Assembly: GCA_014655195.1 (NCBI GenBank)
Contig: BNBH01000008.1
Location: forward strand, 217,195 to 281,194
Source of the DNA: Streptomyces cellulosae
GTDB taxonomy: Bacteria; Actinomycetota; Actinomycetes; Streptomycetales; Streptomycetaceae
Direction of reading: 5' to 3'
Length of the DNA: 64,000 nt
In this document: positions 25,611-34,444 of the stretch, in pieces
Position numbering within the stretch: the first letter of the stretch is position 1
Layout of the letters: the number at the start of each line of letters is the position of its first letter
Position numbers and translations under genes: made by a program
The notes under the pieces: generated by a model
The model's database searches: none
The model's input: only the letters and a program-made list of their open reading frames with translations
Told to the model about the DNA's origin: nothing

Positions 25611-26693
25611 ATGACGACCCCAGCCACCGACACCCCCAGCACGTCGCGCCGCCGGCGCGGGCAGGAGGCGCCCCGCCGGCGGCGCACCGGCCGGTGGATC
25701 CTGCTGACGCTGGCCGTACTCCTCGTCGCGGGCGCCGGCGCCGCGTACTGGCTCTGGAGCGATCTCGACGGCAACATCAACGGCGTCGACATCAACGAGG
25801 CGATCGGTGACGACCGCCCCGAGAAGCTGCCCACCTCCGGCCAGAACATCTTGATCCTCGGCTCCGACTCCCGCGCCGGCGACAACGCGGAGCTGAACAC
25901 CGGCAAGATCGCCGGCGCCCGCTCCGACACGGCGCTCGTGATGCACATACCCGAGGGCCGCACCCAGGCCGTCGCCGTCAGCATCCCGCGCGACACCCTG
26001 GTGACCCGGCCCGAGTGCAAGGACGCGAACGGCTCCACGGTGGCCGGGGCCGAGCGCGTGATGTTCAACTCCATCTACTCGCAGGCCGGTCCGGCCTGTG
26101 TGGTCAAGACCGTGGAGAAGATGTCCGGCGTCCGCATGGACCACTACGTCGAGATCGACTTCGCCGGCTTCAAGGACCTCGTGGACGCCATCGGCGGCGT
26201 CGAGGTCACCGTCGACCAGGACATCCACGACAAGTCCAGCGGCCTCGACCTGACCGCCGGAACCCACCGCCTCGACGGCACCGAGTCCCTGCAGTTCGTC
26301 CGCACCCGGCACGGAATCGGCGACGGCAGCGACCTCGGCCGCATCGGTCTCCAGCAGGAGTTCATGATCGCCCTGCTCGGCGAGATCAAGAAGCAGGACC
26401 TGCTGGGCAGCCCCACCAAGACCTACAAGATAGCGGACACCCTGACCGCGGCGCTGACCACCGACTCCGAGCTCGCCTCCCTCACCGCGCTCGCCGACTT
26501 CGGGCGCAGCATGAACGGGGTCGACCCGGGCTCCATGGAGACGATCATGCTGCCGGTGGCGTACGACAAGCAGGACCCCAACCGGGTCGTGGCCGCCGAA
26601 CCGCAGGCGTCCACGCTCTGGAAGGCCATCCGCAGCGACCAGGAGATCCCGGAGTCGGCGAAGAAGTCCCCGGCCACCGGGGGCGGTTCCTGA
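25611..26693 (+). CDS. LytR-CpsA-Psr (LCP) family glycopolymer ligase
   Basis: A 360-residue membrane-anchored enzyme that attaches undecaprenyl-linked glycopolymers to peptidoglycan. The N-terminus is basic (RRRRGQEAPRRRR), followed by one membrane helix (about 29-50). The extracellular LCP domain covers about 75-300: NILILGSDSRAG, GARSDTALVMHI, AVSIPRDTLV, VDHYVEIDFAGF-like and DAIGGVEVTVDQDI, and LQFVRTRHGIGDGSDLGRIGLQQEF. These include the conserved Arg and Asp residues that bind polyprenyl phosphate. ATG 25611 has GAGGA ten bases upstream. The neighbouring Stealth genes suggest their product is what this enzyme fixes to the wall (inference). Confidence 0.93.
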   Translation: MTTPATDTPSTSRRRRGQEAPRRRRTGRWILLTLAVLLVAGAGAAYWLWSDLDGNINGVDINEAIGDDRPEKLPTSGQNILILGSDSRAGDNAELNTGKIAGARSDTALVMHIPEGRTQAVAVSIPRDTLVTRPECKDANGSTVAGAERVMFNSIYSQAGPACVVKTVEKMSGVRMDHYVEIDFAGFKDLVDAIGGVEVTVDQDIHDKSSGLDLTAGTHRLDGTESLQFVRTRHGIGDGSDLGRIGLQQEFMIALLGEIKKQDLLGSPTKTYKIADTLTAALTTDSELASLTALADFGRSMNGVDPGSMETIMLPVAYDKQDPNRVVAAEPQASTLWKAIRSDQEIPESAKKSPATGGGS

Positions 26694-26709
26694 CCTGACG
26701 GCCCGGGTC

Positions 26710-26735
26710 GGGAGACGCCGCGACCGGCGTCTCCC
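26710..26735. terminator. Convergent hairpin terminator
   Basis: GGGAGACGCCG (26710-26720) and CGGCGTCTCCC (26725-26735) form a perfect 11-bp stem with loop CGAC, between the converging stops of the LCP gene and the second propeller gene. Confidence 0.8.
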
Positions 26736-26744
26736 GGCGGGATC

Positions 26745-27764
26745 TCAGACCTCCCGCCACCCCTCCAACGCCAGCCCCGCCTCCTCCTTCCGCCGCGTGA
26801 CGCGGAGCGTCGACGTCGTCGGGTCGAGGGTCGCGGCGACCAGGGTGCCCTGGGCGTCGACCGCCAGGGCGAGCGCCGCCGTGGGCGGGAGGGGCGGGCC
26901 GGACTCGGTCCACCAGGCGCCCGCCTGTTCCTGCTCCGTGGGGTACGCCGCGAACGCCACCCGGCCGCTCGCCGCGCGCTGCGCCAGCACCGTGCAGTCG
27001 TGGCCGTCTATCGCGCAGCGCACCGCCGCGACCGGGCCGGGGCCCGCCGCCCGGAGCAGCGGCACCGGCTTGTTGCCGGGGCGCCAGGACCACAACTCGC
27101 CGTCCTGGCCGGTGAAGAAGAGGGTGGTCCGCTCGGCGGAGGTGCGCAGGGCGCGCAGGGTGCCGGGGAGGGCGGCCACGTCGGCGGTCTCGTCCCGCGT
27201 GGGCGTCCTGCCGGGCTCCTCCTGACGCCAGTGGAGTATTCGCTCCGGCGTGGACGCGTAGACCTCGACCAGGCCCGACTCCCGGCTCGCGGCGGCGAGT
27301 TGGTCCTGGACGCCGGAGCCCTTGAGGTCCCGCCACGGGTACCAGCCGCCCCGCTCCTTCTGCACCAGCAGGCTGACCCCGCCACCCGCGTTGCGCACGA
27401 AGACGTACGCCCGCCTGCGGTCGTCCACGGCCACCGCGGGCGTGCCCGTGCGGTCGCCCTTGCCGTTGGGGTGGCCCACCGGGGACCAGTCCAGCGGGGC
27501 GAGCAGCGGGCGGAAGTGCGTGCAGTGCACCAGCCGGGACTCCCCCGGCCCCGCCTGCCGCCACGCGGCCAGATGGGCGTACCCGTCCGCGCCCTGTCCC
27601 ACGGCCGCGGGTCCCTGCTGGAGCCCCAGGTCGCCGCCGGCCCGGCGGAAGGGCTCCCAGGGGCCGCCGGGTGCTGTTTCCGCGCGGCACAGGACGGCGT
27701 CGTCCGATTTCATATAGACGGTGAGGCGGCCGTCGCGGCCGCGGAGAAGCCAGTCGCCGTTCAC
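26745..27764 (-). CDS. PLL-like beta-propeller protein, paralogue 2
   Basis: A 339-residue protein related to the one at 24157, lacking its basic N-terminal extension. It begins GDWLLRGRDGRLTVYM and shows the same repeated blades: YVFVRNAGGGVSLLVQKERG, SGLVEVYASTPERILHWRQ, RTTLFFTGQDGELWSWRPG, IDGHDCTVLAQRAASGRVAF. The fold resembles PLL/fucolectin-type propellers, so a sugar-binding role is plausible but unproven. GTG 27764 is the start. It converges on the LCP gene across a terminator. The two paralogues therefore bracket the LCP gene. Confidence 0.75.
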   Translation of the reverse strand: MNGDWLLRGRDGRLTVYMKSDDAVLCRAETAPGGPWEPFRRAGGDLGLQQGPAAVGQGADGYAHLAAWRQAGPGESRLVHCTHFRPLLAPLDWSPVGHPNGKGDRTGTPAVAVDDRRRAYVFVRNAGGGVSLLVQKERGGWYPWRDLKGSGVQDQLAAASRESGLVEVYASTPERILHWRQEEPGRTPTRDETADVAALPGTLRALRTSAERTTLFFTGQDGELWSWRPGNKPVPLLRAAGPGPVAAVRCAIDGHDCTVLAQRAASGRVAFAAYPTEQEQAGAWWTESGPPLPPTAALALAVDAQGTLVAATLDPTTSTLRVTRRKEEAGLALEGWREV

Positions 27765-27866
27765 CTGTTCACCTTACGCACTGCGGTGCGTGCCGTGGAC
27801 GCGGGATCCCGCCGTACGGCCTCCCCCGCGGGGGTATTGCCCGGGCTTGCGTGGGACCCTGACCGT

Positions 27867-28262
27867 ATGGAAGACGCCGGTTCCCTGCTCGTGATCGTCG
27901 ACGCCGCGAACGTCGTGGGGTCGGTGCCCGACGGGTGGTGGCGGGACCGCCGGGGCGCCGCCGAGCGGCTGCGGGACCATCTCGCGGCCCAGGGCGTGCC
28001 CGGGCACGAGGGGCCCGTGGACATCGTGCTGGTGGTGGAGGGCGCGGCCCGGGGTGTGGAGCCGGTCCCGGGCGTCCGGGTGGCGGCCGCGCCCGGCAGC
28101 GGGGACGACCACATCGTCGACCTGGTGGCGGAGGCCGGCGACCGTCCGGTGCTGGTCGTCACCGCCGACCGCGAGCTGCGCCGCCGGGTGGAGGAGCTGG
28201 GCGCCGACGTCGCCGGGCCGCGTACGGTACGTCCCGCCCCGCGCCGGGACGGGACCGACTGA
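27867..28262 (+). CDS. NYN/PIN-like small protein
   Basis: A 131-residue cytoplasmic protein. The acidic pattern fits NYN/YacP-type PIN ribonucleases: LLVIVDAANVVGS (first Asp, and Asn), GSGDDHIVDLV (acidic pair) and VLVVTADRELRRRV (Asp of the T-x-D motif). Relatives are sometimes annotated as NTP pyrophosphohydrolases, which the sequence does not support. ATG 27867 has no ribosome site; GACCCT lies six bases upstream in the position of a leaderless -10 element, though its first base is off-consensus. RNase activity is inferred from the motif only. Confidence 0.7.
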   Translation: MEDAGSLLVIVDAANVVGSVPDGWWRDRRGAAERLRDHLAAQGVPGHEGPVDIVLVVEGAARGVEPVPGVRVAAAPGSGDDHIVDLVAEAGDRPVLVVTADRELRRRVEELGADVAGPRTVRPAPRRDGTD

Positions 28263-28287
28263 GCCCCGGTCACGGCACAGCACGGAA

Positions 28288-28326
28288 CGGCCCCGCACCC
28301 CCGGTCGGGCCGGGAGCACGGGGCCG
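28288..28326. terminator. Convergent hairpin terminator
   Basis: CGGCCCCG (28288-28295) pairs with CGGGGCCG (28319-28326), and the enclosed CCCGG...CCGGG can pair further. It lies between the stops of the NYN-like gene and the amino acid permease. Confidence 0.7.
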
Positions 28327-28342
28327 CGGAACCGTCGGGCGG

Positions 28343-29839
28343 TCAGGCCGCCGGTGACGTGGTGTTCTCCTCCTTCGCCATCCGGCTGTGCGTCCGGCTG
28401 TACAGGAAGTACACGACGATGCCGATCGCCATCCAGATGCCGAACCGGACCCACGTCTCGGCCGGCAGGTTGAGCATCAGCCACAGCGAGGCGGCCACCG
28501 ACACGATCGGCAGCACAGGCACCCACGGGGTGCGGAACGCCCGGTGCAGGTCGGGGCGGGTACGGCGGAGGATGATCACGCTGATCGCGACGATGACGAA
28601 CGCGAACAGCGTGCCGATGTTCACCAGGGCCGCCAGTTCGTTCAGCGGGGTGAAGCCGGCCAGCACGGCGATGAGGACGCCGAGCAGGATCGTCGGCCGG
28701 TGCGGGGTGCGGAAGCGCGGGTGGACCCGGGAGAAGAAGGTGGGCAGCAGCCCGTCGCGGCTCATCGCGAAGAAGACGCGGGTCTGGCCGAGCAGCAGGA
28801 TCATGCAGACGGTCGTCAGGCCGACGGCGGCGCCGAAGCTGATGAAGCCGGCGAACCAGGGATGCCCGGTGGCCTTGAACGCGTCCGCGAGCGGGGCGTC
28901 CACCGAGAGTTCGCTGTAGTGCTGCATACCGGTGACGACGATCGACACCAGGACGTACAGCAGGGTGCAGATGAACAGCGAGCCGAGGATGCCGCGCGGC
29001 ATGTCGCGCTGCGGGTTGTGGGTCTCCTCGGCGGCCGTGGCGACGATGTCGAAGCCGATGAACGCGAAGAACACCACCGACGCGGCGGTGAAGATGCCCA
29101 TCACGCCGAAGTTGGCCGGGGCCCAGCCGAAGATGAGCTGGATGAGCGGGGAGTCGAGGCTCTGGCCTGCCGGTACGGGCTCGGACTCGGGGATGAACGG
29201 GTCGTAGTTGTCGGCCGTGATGAAGAAGGCCCCGGCGATGATGACGACCAGGACGACGGTCACCTTGATGGCGACGACGAGCGTGGTGACCCGGGCGGAC
29301 AGCTTCACGCCGAGGACCAGGATGCCGGTGAGGACCAGCACCAGGACGGCGGCGAGGATGTCGAAGCCGAAGACGTCGGAGCCCTCACGGCTGCCGAGCG
29401 CGGCGGGCATCTCCCACCCGGCGTTCTCCATCAGCGACTGGATGTAGCCCGACCAGCCGACGGCCACCACCGCCGTGCCGAGCGCGAACTCCAGGACCAG
29501 GTCCCAGCCGATGATCCAGGCCGGCAGCTCGCCCAGGGAGGCGTACGAGAACGTGTACGCGGAGCCCGCCACGGGGACCGTGGAGGCGAACTCGGCATAG
29601 CAGAGCGCGGCGAGCGCGCAGACGACACCGGCCACCACGAACGCGAGGGCGGTGGCCGGACCGGCGTTGTCCTTGGCGACGGTGCCGGTGAGGACGAAGA
29701 TGCCGGTGCCGATGATGACACCGACACCGAAGACGGTCAGATCCAGCGCGGACAGGGATTTCTTGAGCGCGTGCTCGGGCTCCTCGGTGTCGCGGATGGA
29801 CTGCTCTACCTTCTTCGTCCGGAAGAGGGGGCTTGTCAC
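28343..29839 (-). CDS. APC-family amino acid permease
   Basis: A 498-residue membrane transporter of the amino acid-polyamine-organocation superfamily, close to YfnA/CAT-type carriers. About 12-14 membrane segments are visible. The first carries the substrate-binding glycine motif GVGVIIGTGIFVLTG (about residue 38), and helix 6 has FFAFIGFDIVATAAEET. ARDR-like FFAMSRDGLLP is also typical. It should import a cationic or neutral amino acid by proton symport. GTG 29839 has GGGAGG five bases upstream. It sits downstream of dxs on the same strand but a hairpin separates them, so it probably has its own promoter in the 180-bp gap. Confidence 0.9.
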   Translation of the reverse strand: MTSPLFRTKKVEQSIRDTEEPEHALKKSLSALDLTVFGVGVIIGTGIFVLTGTVAKDNAGPATALAFVVAGVVCALAALCYAEFASTVPVAGSAYTFSYASLGELPAWIIGWDLVLEFALGTAVVAVGWSGYIQSLMENAGWEMPAALGSREGSDVFGFDILAAVLVLVLTGILVLGVKLSARVTTLVVAIKVTVVLVVIIAGAFFITADNYDPFIPESEPVPAGQSLDSPLIQLIFGWAPANFGVMGIFTAASVVFFAFIGFDIVATAAEETHNPQRDMPRGILGSLFICTLLYVLVSIVVTGMQHYSELSVDAPLADAFKATGHPWFAGFISFGAAVGLTTVCMILLLGQTRVFFAMSRDGLLPTFFSRVHPRFRTPHRPTILLGVLIAVLAGFTPLNELAALVNIGTLFAFVIVAISVIILRRTRPDLHRAFRTPWVPVLPIVSVAASLWLMLNLPAETWVRFGIWMAIGIVVYFLYSRTHSRMAKEENTTSPAA

Positions 29840-29923
29840 GGGTACCTCCCACGCTTGTCGTCCTCGACATGATCGAGAGGGGGCGTGATTCGTATGCCCC
29901 CGCGCGGGCGCCCTCACGCGAAC

Positions 29924-29963
29924 GGGCCGCGCGCGCCACTCTTCACAGTGGCCCGCGCGGCCC
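29924..29963 (-). terminator. Hairpin terminator of dxs
   Basis: GGGCCGCGCG (29924-29933) pairs with CGCGCGGCCC (29954-29963), and GCCAC (29935-29939) with GTGGC (29948-29952), forming one long stem with a bulge, 57 bases past the dxs stop. Confidence 0.8.
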
Positions 29964-30019
29964 ATCCGGGCTACGCCCGCACGACCGCCCCGTGACGGCG
30001 TGTCGCGCGTGGCGGCGGG

Positions 30020-31954
30020 TCAGTCCCTGGCGGGCTCCACCGAGTCGACGGCGTCCGCGGAGGAGCGCTCGTACTTCCCGTCCAGCTTGGCCACCAGGCC
30101 GGTGACCTGGCGGGCGACGTCCGGGGCGGTCAGCCCGATCTCCGCCATGACCTCGGCGCGCGAGGCGTGGTCGAGGAACCGCGGCGGGATGCCGAAGTCG
30201 CGCAGCGGCATGTCCACCCCGGCGTCGCGCAGCGCCTGGGCGATCGCGGAGCCGACGCCGCCGACGCGCGAGTTGTCCTCGACGGTGACGACGACGCGGT
30301 GCTTGGCGGCGAGCGGGGCCATGGCCTCGTCGACGGGCTTGACCCAGCGCGGGTCGACGACGGTGGTGGAGATGCCCTGCCGGTCCAGCAGGGAGGCGAT
30401 CTCCAGGCACATCGGGGCGAGCGCGCCCACGGAGACCAGCAGCACGTCGGGGGTGTCGGTGCCGGGCTCGCGCAGCACGTCCATGCCGCCGACGCGGCCC
30501 ACGGCGGGCACGGCGGGGCCGACGGCGCCCTTGGAGAAGCGCACCACGGTGGGCGCGTCGTCGACGGCGACGGCCTCGCGGAGCTGGGCGCGGACCTGGT
30601 CGGCGTCGCGCGGGGCGGCGAGCCTGAGGCCGGGCACGACCTGGAGGATCGACATGTCCCACATGCCGTTGTGGGAGGCGCCGTCGGTGCCGGTGATGCC
30701 GGCCCGGTCCAGCACGAACGTCACGCCGCACTTGTGCAGGGCGACGTCCATGAGCACCTGGTCGAAGGCGCGGTTCAGGAAGGTGGCGTACACGGCGAAG
30801 ACGGGGTGCACGCCCGCGTGGGCGAGGCCGGCGGCGGAGACGGCACCGTGCTGCTCGGCGATGCCGACGTCGTAGACGCGGTCGGGGAAGCGCTTGGCGA
30901 ACTTGTCCAGGCCGACCGGCTGGAGCATGGCGGCCGTGATGGCGACGACGTCCTCGCGCTCCTCGCCGAGCTTGACCATCTCCTCGCCGAAGACGGACGT
31001 CCAGTCGGCGCCGGAGGTGGCGATCGGCAGGCCCGTGTCGGGGTGGATCTTGCCGACGGCGTGGAAGCGGTCGGCCTCGTCCTGGAGGGCGGGCTGGTAG
31101 CCGCGGCCCTTCTCGGTGATGCAGTGGACGATGACCGGGCCGTTGAACCGCTTGGCGCGGGCCAGCGCGGACTCCAGGGCCTCGATGTCGTGGCCGTCGA
31201 TGGGGCCGACGTACTTCAGGCCGAGGTCCTCGAACATGCCCTGCGGGGCGATGAAGTCCTTCAGGCCCTTCTTCGCGCCGTGCAGCGTGTCGTAGAGGGC
31301 CTGGCCGACGACCGGGGTGCGCTCCAGGAGGTCCTTGGTGCGGGTCAGGAAGCGCTCGTAGCCGTCGGTGGTGCGCAGGGTCGCCAGGTGGTTCGCCAGG
31401 CCGCCGATGGTGGGCGAGTAGGAGCGCTCGTTGTCGTTGACGACGATGACCAGCGGGCGGTCCTTGGCGTCGGCGATGTTGTTGAGCGCCTCCCAGGCCA
31501 TGCCGCCGGTGAGGGCGCCGTCGCCGATGACCGCGACGACGTGGCTGTCGTCCCGCTTCATCAGCTGGTTGGCCTTGGCGATGCCGTCGGCCCAGCCGAG
31601 CACCGTGGAGGCGTGGCTGTTCTCGATGACGTCGTGCTCGGACTCCGCCTGCGAGGGGTAGCCGGACAGGCCGCCCTTCATCTTCAGCTTGGAGAAGTCC
31701 TGCCGGCCGGTCAGCAGCTTGTGCACGTAGGACTGGTGGCCGGTGTCCCAGAGGACCTTGTCCTTCGGGGACTCGAAGACCCGGTGCAGGGCGATGGTGA
31801 GCTCCACCACACCGAGGTTGGGGCCGAGGTGGCCGCCGGTCTTGGAGACCGCGTCGACGAGGAAGGTCCGGATCTCCCCGGCCAGCTGGTCGAGCTCCTC
31901 GAGGGTGAGCCGGTCCAGATCGCGCGGTCCCCTGATGCGGGTCAGCAGCGGCAC
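30020..31954 (-). CDS. dxs: 1-deoxy-D-xylulose-5-phosphate synthase
   Basis: A 644-residue thiamine diphosphate enzyme condensing pyruvate and glyceraldehyde 3-phosphate in the first step of the MEP isoprenoid pathway. The ThDP motif is [17 protein letters not shown] (about residues 143-160). The transketolase pyrimidine domain carries [12 protein letters not shown] with the catalytic Glu, and [10 protein letters not shown]. The C-terminal domain begins about residue 500. GTG 31954 has AAGGAGG six bases upstream. It ends in its own hairpin and is separated from the xyl operon by another, so it is monocistronic. S. coelicolor carries two dxs genes; this is the one beside xylFGH. Confidence 0.96.
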   Translation of the reverse strand: MPLLTRIRGPRDLDRLTLEELDQLAGEIRTFLVDAVSKTGGHLGPNLGVVELTIALHRVFESPKDKVLWDTGHQSYVHKLLTGRQDFSKLKMKGGLSGYPSQAESEHDVIENSHASTVLGWADGIAKANQLMKRDDSHVVAVIGDGALTGGMAWEALNNIADAKDRPLVIVVNDNERSYSPTIGGLANHLATLRTTDGYERFLTRTKDLLERTPVVGQALYDTLHGAKKGLKDFIAPQGMFEDLGLKYVGPIDGHDIEALESALARAKRFNGPVIVHCITEKGRGYQPALQDEADRFHAVGKIHPDTGLPIATSGADWTSVFGEEMVKLGEEREDVVAITAAMLQPVGLDKFAKRFPDRVYDVGIAEQHGAVSAAGLAHAGVHPVFAVYATFLNRAFDQVLMDVALHKCGVTFVLDRAGITGTDGASHNGMWDMSILQVVPGLRLAAPRDADQVRAQLREAVAVDDAPTVVRFSKGAVGPAVPAVGRVGGMDVLREPGTDTPDVLLVSVGALAPMCLEIASLLDRQGISTTVVDPRWVKPVDEAMAPLAAKHRVVVTVEDNSRVGGVGSAIAQALRDAGVDMPLRDFGIPPRFLDHASRAEVMAEIGLTAPDVARQVTGLVAKLDGKYERSSADAVDSVEPARD

Positions 31955-32083
31955 CCGTGCCTCCTTGCAGTAGAGCTGATCGAGCTGTTGCCGGGCGGGT
32001 CGAGTCTAATCTTCCGCTCAACCGATCGTTCCCGGGGCAGTGCGTCGTACATCACCCGTTCGCCCGGTACCCCCGTAAGACGC

Positions 32084-32120
32084 ACCTGTGCCCGGCACCG
32101 AGAAGGCACCGGGCACAGGT
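32084..32120 (-). terminator. Hairpin terminator of xylFGH
   Basis: ACCTGTGCCCGG (32084-32095) and CCGGGCACAGGT (32109-32120) form a perfect 12-bp stem with a 13-nt loop, about 60 bases past the xylH stop and upstream of the dxs promoter. Confidence 0.8.
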
Positions 32121-32127
32121 CACCCCT

Positions 32128-32158
32128 GTGGGGCGCGGGGAACCGCGCGGACAGCCAC
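32128..32158 (-). repeat. Dispersed 31-bp intergenic repeat, copy 3 (inverted)
   Basis: Read on the minus strand this is GTGGCTGTCCGCGCGG followed by TTCCCCGCGCCCC, the same element as at 2758 and 2881. Like copy 1 it lies next to a terminator hairpin. Confidence 0.75.
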
Positions 32159-32179
32159 AGCGCACCCGCAGACGGGCGG

Positions 32180-33475
32180 CTAGGCCCGCCCAGCCGTCTT
32201 CTGCGTCTTCCGGGTGACGGCGTCGATGACGACCGTCGCCAGCAGCACACCACCGGTGATCATGTACTGCACCGGAGAGGCGATACCCTCCAGCGCCAGA
32301 CCGTACTGGATGGACACGATCACCATCACACCCAGCAGCGCGTCCCACGTACGCCCACGACCGCCGAACAGCGACGTACCACCGATCACCGCGGCCGCGA
32401 TGACGTTCATCAGGAACTCACCGGTACCGGCGCCCTGGTTCGCGGAGGCGATCTTCGACGCGACGAACAGACCGCCCATCGCGGCGAACGTGCCGGCGAT
32501 CGCGAAGACCGAGATCCGGATCAGCTCGACGTTGATGCCCGCGCGGCGGGACGCCTCGACGCTGCCGCCGAGCGCGAACACCTTGCGGCCGTAGGAGGTG
32601 CGGCGCAGCACGAAGTCCGTGAGGACCAGGAAGGCCAGGAAGATCACCACGGCCAGCGGCAGGCCCTTGTACTGGTTGAACACGATCGCGACGGCGAAGG
32701 CCAGGATCGCGAGCAGCGCCGTGCGGACGATGATCTCGTTCAGCGGGCGGGAGGGCACCCCGGCGGCCTCGCGGCGGCGGTTGTCGAAGAACGAGGCGAG
32801 GAAGTACGCCACGGTCGCGAACAGCGCCAGACCGTACGCGGCGGCCACGTCGCTGAAGTAGTAGCTGGTCAGCTTGACGACCAGGCCCTCGGAGTCCAGG
32901 TTGATGGTGCCGTTGTCACCGAGGATCTGGAGCATGAAGCCCTGCCAGAACAGCAGGCCGGCCAGGGTGACGGCGAAGGCGGGCACGCCGATCCGGGCGA
33001 AGATGAAGCCGTGGATCGCGCCGGCGACCGTGCCGGTGAGGATCGCCAGCACGAGGGCGAGTATCTCGTTCATGCCGTGCGTGATGTTCAGCACGGCGAA
33101 CGTGGCGCCCGCGACACCGCTGACGGAGCCGACCGACAGGTCGATCTCGCCGAGCAGCAGGACGAAGACGATGCCGACGGCGATCATGCCGGTGCCGACC
33201 ATGGCGACGGACATGTCGGAGAAGTTGCCGGCGGTGAGGAAGTTGCCGTTCAGGCTGGTGAAGATGGCCCAGATGACCAGGAGGCCGACCACCACGGGGA
33301 TGGAGCCGAGGTCACCCGCCTTCATCTTCCGCTTGAACTCGTTCCAGTAGCCCAGCAGGCCCTGTTCGCGCACCAGCAGCCGGGGGTCGACCGCGGTGAC
33401 CGCCTTGGCGGCCGCGTCGGGGTTCGCCACGGAGTGTTCCCCGGCGGTGGGGGTGGAGGTCTTCTCGGTGCTCAC
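32180..33475 (-). CDS. xylH: Xylose ABC importer permease
   Basis: A 431-residue permease of the ribose/xylose (CUT2) class. After a ~45-residue polar N-terminus, about ten hydrophobic segments follow, including IAVGIVFVLLLGEIDLSVGS, the conserved segment of this family, and SSLFGGRGRTW-like GGTSLFGGRGRTWDALLG. GTG 33475 overlaps the xylG stop by 4 nt (GTGA). It works with XylF and XylG to import D-xylose. The identity as xylH rests on gene order xylF-xylG-xylH beside rok7B7, as in S. coelicolor (recollected as SCO6009-6011). Confidence 0.92.
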   Translation of the reverse strand: MSTEKTSTPTAGEHSVANPDAAAKAVTAVDPRLLVREQGLLGYWNEFKRKMKAGDLGSIPVVVGLLVIWAIFTSLNGNFLTAGNFSDMSVAMVGTGMIAVGIVFVLLLGEIDLSVGSVSGVAGATFAVLNITHGMNEILALVLAILTGTVAGAIHGFIFARIGVPAFAVTLAGLLFWQGFMLQILGDNGTINLDSEGLVVKLTSYYFSDVAAAYGLALFATVAYFLASFFDNRRREAAGVPSRPLNEIIVRTALLAILAFAVAIVFNQYKGLPLAVVIFLAFLVLTDFVLRRTSYGRKVFALGGSVEASRRAGINVELIRISVFAIAGTFAAMGGLFVASKIASANQGAGTGEFLMNVIAAAVIGGTSLFGGRGRTWDALLGVMVIVSIQYGLALEGIASPVQYMITGGVLLATVVIDAVTRKTQKTAGRA

Positions 33476-34254
33476 TTCTTGATCTCCCCATTGGTGCGCG
33501 CCGCACGACGGGTCACGGCGTTGTCCGTGGCGCCCGTGATGGCGGAGATGATTTCTTCCTGCGAGGTCGACTTGACCTCGAAGACGCCGTTGTTGCGCCC
33601 GAGGCGCAGGACGGCGACCTTGTCCGCCACGGCCTTCACGTCCGCCATGTTGTGGCTGATGAGGATGACCGCGTGGCCGCGCTCGCGCAGCCGCTCGACC
33701 AGGTCGAGGACCTGCGCGGTCTGCTCGACGCCGAGGGCCGCGGTGGGCTCGTCCAGGATGACCAGCTTGGGCTCGCCGAGCATGGACCGGGCGATGGCGA
33801 CCACCTGGCGCTGACCACCGGACAGCGAGGCGATCGGGATGCGGACGCTGGGGATGCGGATCGACAGGGTGTCGAGGAGCTCGCGGGAGCGGCGCTCCAT
33901 CTCCACCTCGTCCAGGACGCCGCGCCTGCGCAGCTCCCGGCCCAGGTAGAGGTTGCCGACGACGTCGATGTTGTCGCACAGCGCGAGGTCCTGGTACACC
34001 GTCGCGATGCCCAGGTTCTGGGCGTCGTGGGGCTTGTTGATCTGTACGGCCTTGCCGTCCCACTCGATGACGCCCTCATCGATGGGATGCACACCGGCGA
34101 TCGTCTTGACCAGCGTGGACTTTCCGGCGCCGTTGTCGCCCACCAGGGCGACCACTTCACCGGCGTGGACCTCAAGCTCGACGTCGGTGAGCGCCTGGAC
34201 GGCACCGAACCGCTTGGAGACCCCGCGCAACGCCAGCACGGGCGTAGCGGACAC
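33472..34254 (-). CDS. xylG: Xylose ABC importer ATPase, single-domain
   Basis: A 260-residue ATP-binding subunit with Walker A GDNGAGKST, Q-loop TVYQDLALCDN, signature LSGGQRQ, Walker B LVILDEPTAALG and the switch His in ISHN. E. coli XylG and RbsA are about 500 residues with two ATPase domains; here there is only one, so the transporter must use a homodimer. GTG 34254 is preferred because GGAG lies nine bases upstream; ATG 34263 directly abuts that site. Transcription reaches it from xylF through a 190-nt intercistronic stretch with a strong hairpin. Confidence 0.92.
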   Translation of the reverse strand: MSATPVLALRGVSKRFGAVQALTDVELEVHAGEVVALVGDNGAGKSTLVKTIAGVHPIDEGVIEWDGKAVQINKPHDAQNLGIATVYQDLALCDNIDVVGNLYLGRELRRRGVLDEVEMERRSRELLDTLSIRIPSVRIPIASLSGGQRQVVAIARSMLGEPKLVILDEPTAALGVEQTAQVLDLVERLRERGHAVILISHNMADVKAVADKVAVLRLGRNNGVFEVKSTSQEEIISAITGATDNAVTRRAARTNGEIKK

Positions 34255-34322
34255 GTGAACCATCTCCTTCGCCGCCTGACCCGGCGGGAGGTTGTGCAAG
34301 GGATTGGGGGGGGTTGTTCCGT

Positions 34323-34368
34323 CCGGCGCCCCGCGTAGCTTGCGGGGCTGGTGTGTGCGGGGCGCCGG
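34323..34368 (-). promoter_or_regulatory. Intercistronic hairpin between xylF and xylG
   Basis: CCGGCGCCCCGC (34323-34334) and GCGGGGCGCCGG (34357-34368) are perfect 12-bp arms with a 22-nt loop. In the transcript it follows xylF by 77 bases. It could end part of the transcripts or protect the xylF mRNA 3' end, giving more binding protein than membrane subunits. Confidence 0.6.
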
Positions 34369-34444
34369 CGGAAGCGCTGGGCAGCCGTCCCGTCGGGGGA
34401 GTCCGGGTCTGCGGACTCCCCTCGGTCACGGGATGCGGGACTGC

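Noticed and set aside
29840..30019. A riboswitch upstream of the amino acid permease
   Set aside because: The structure present is explained by the dxs terminator hairpin; no known riboswitch consensus was recognised.
30167..33814. A 1215-codon plus-strand open frame over dxs and xylH
   Set aside because: It is antisense to dxs and xylH, has Gly/Asp/Val/His-rich low-complexity translation and no family resemblance.
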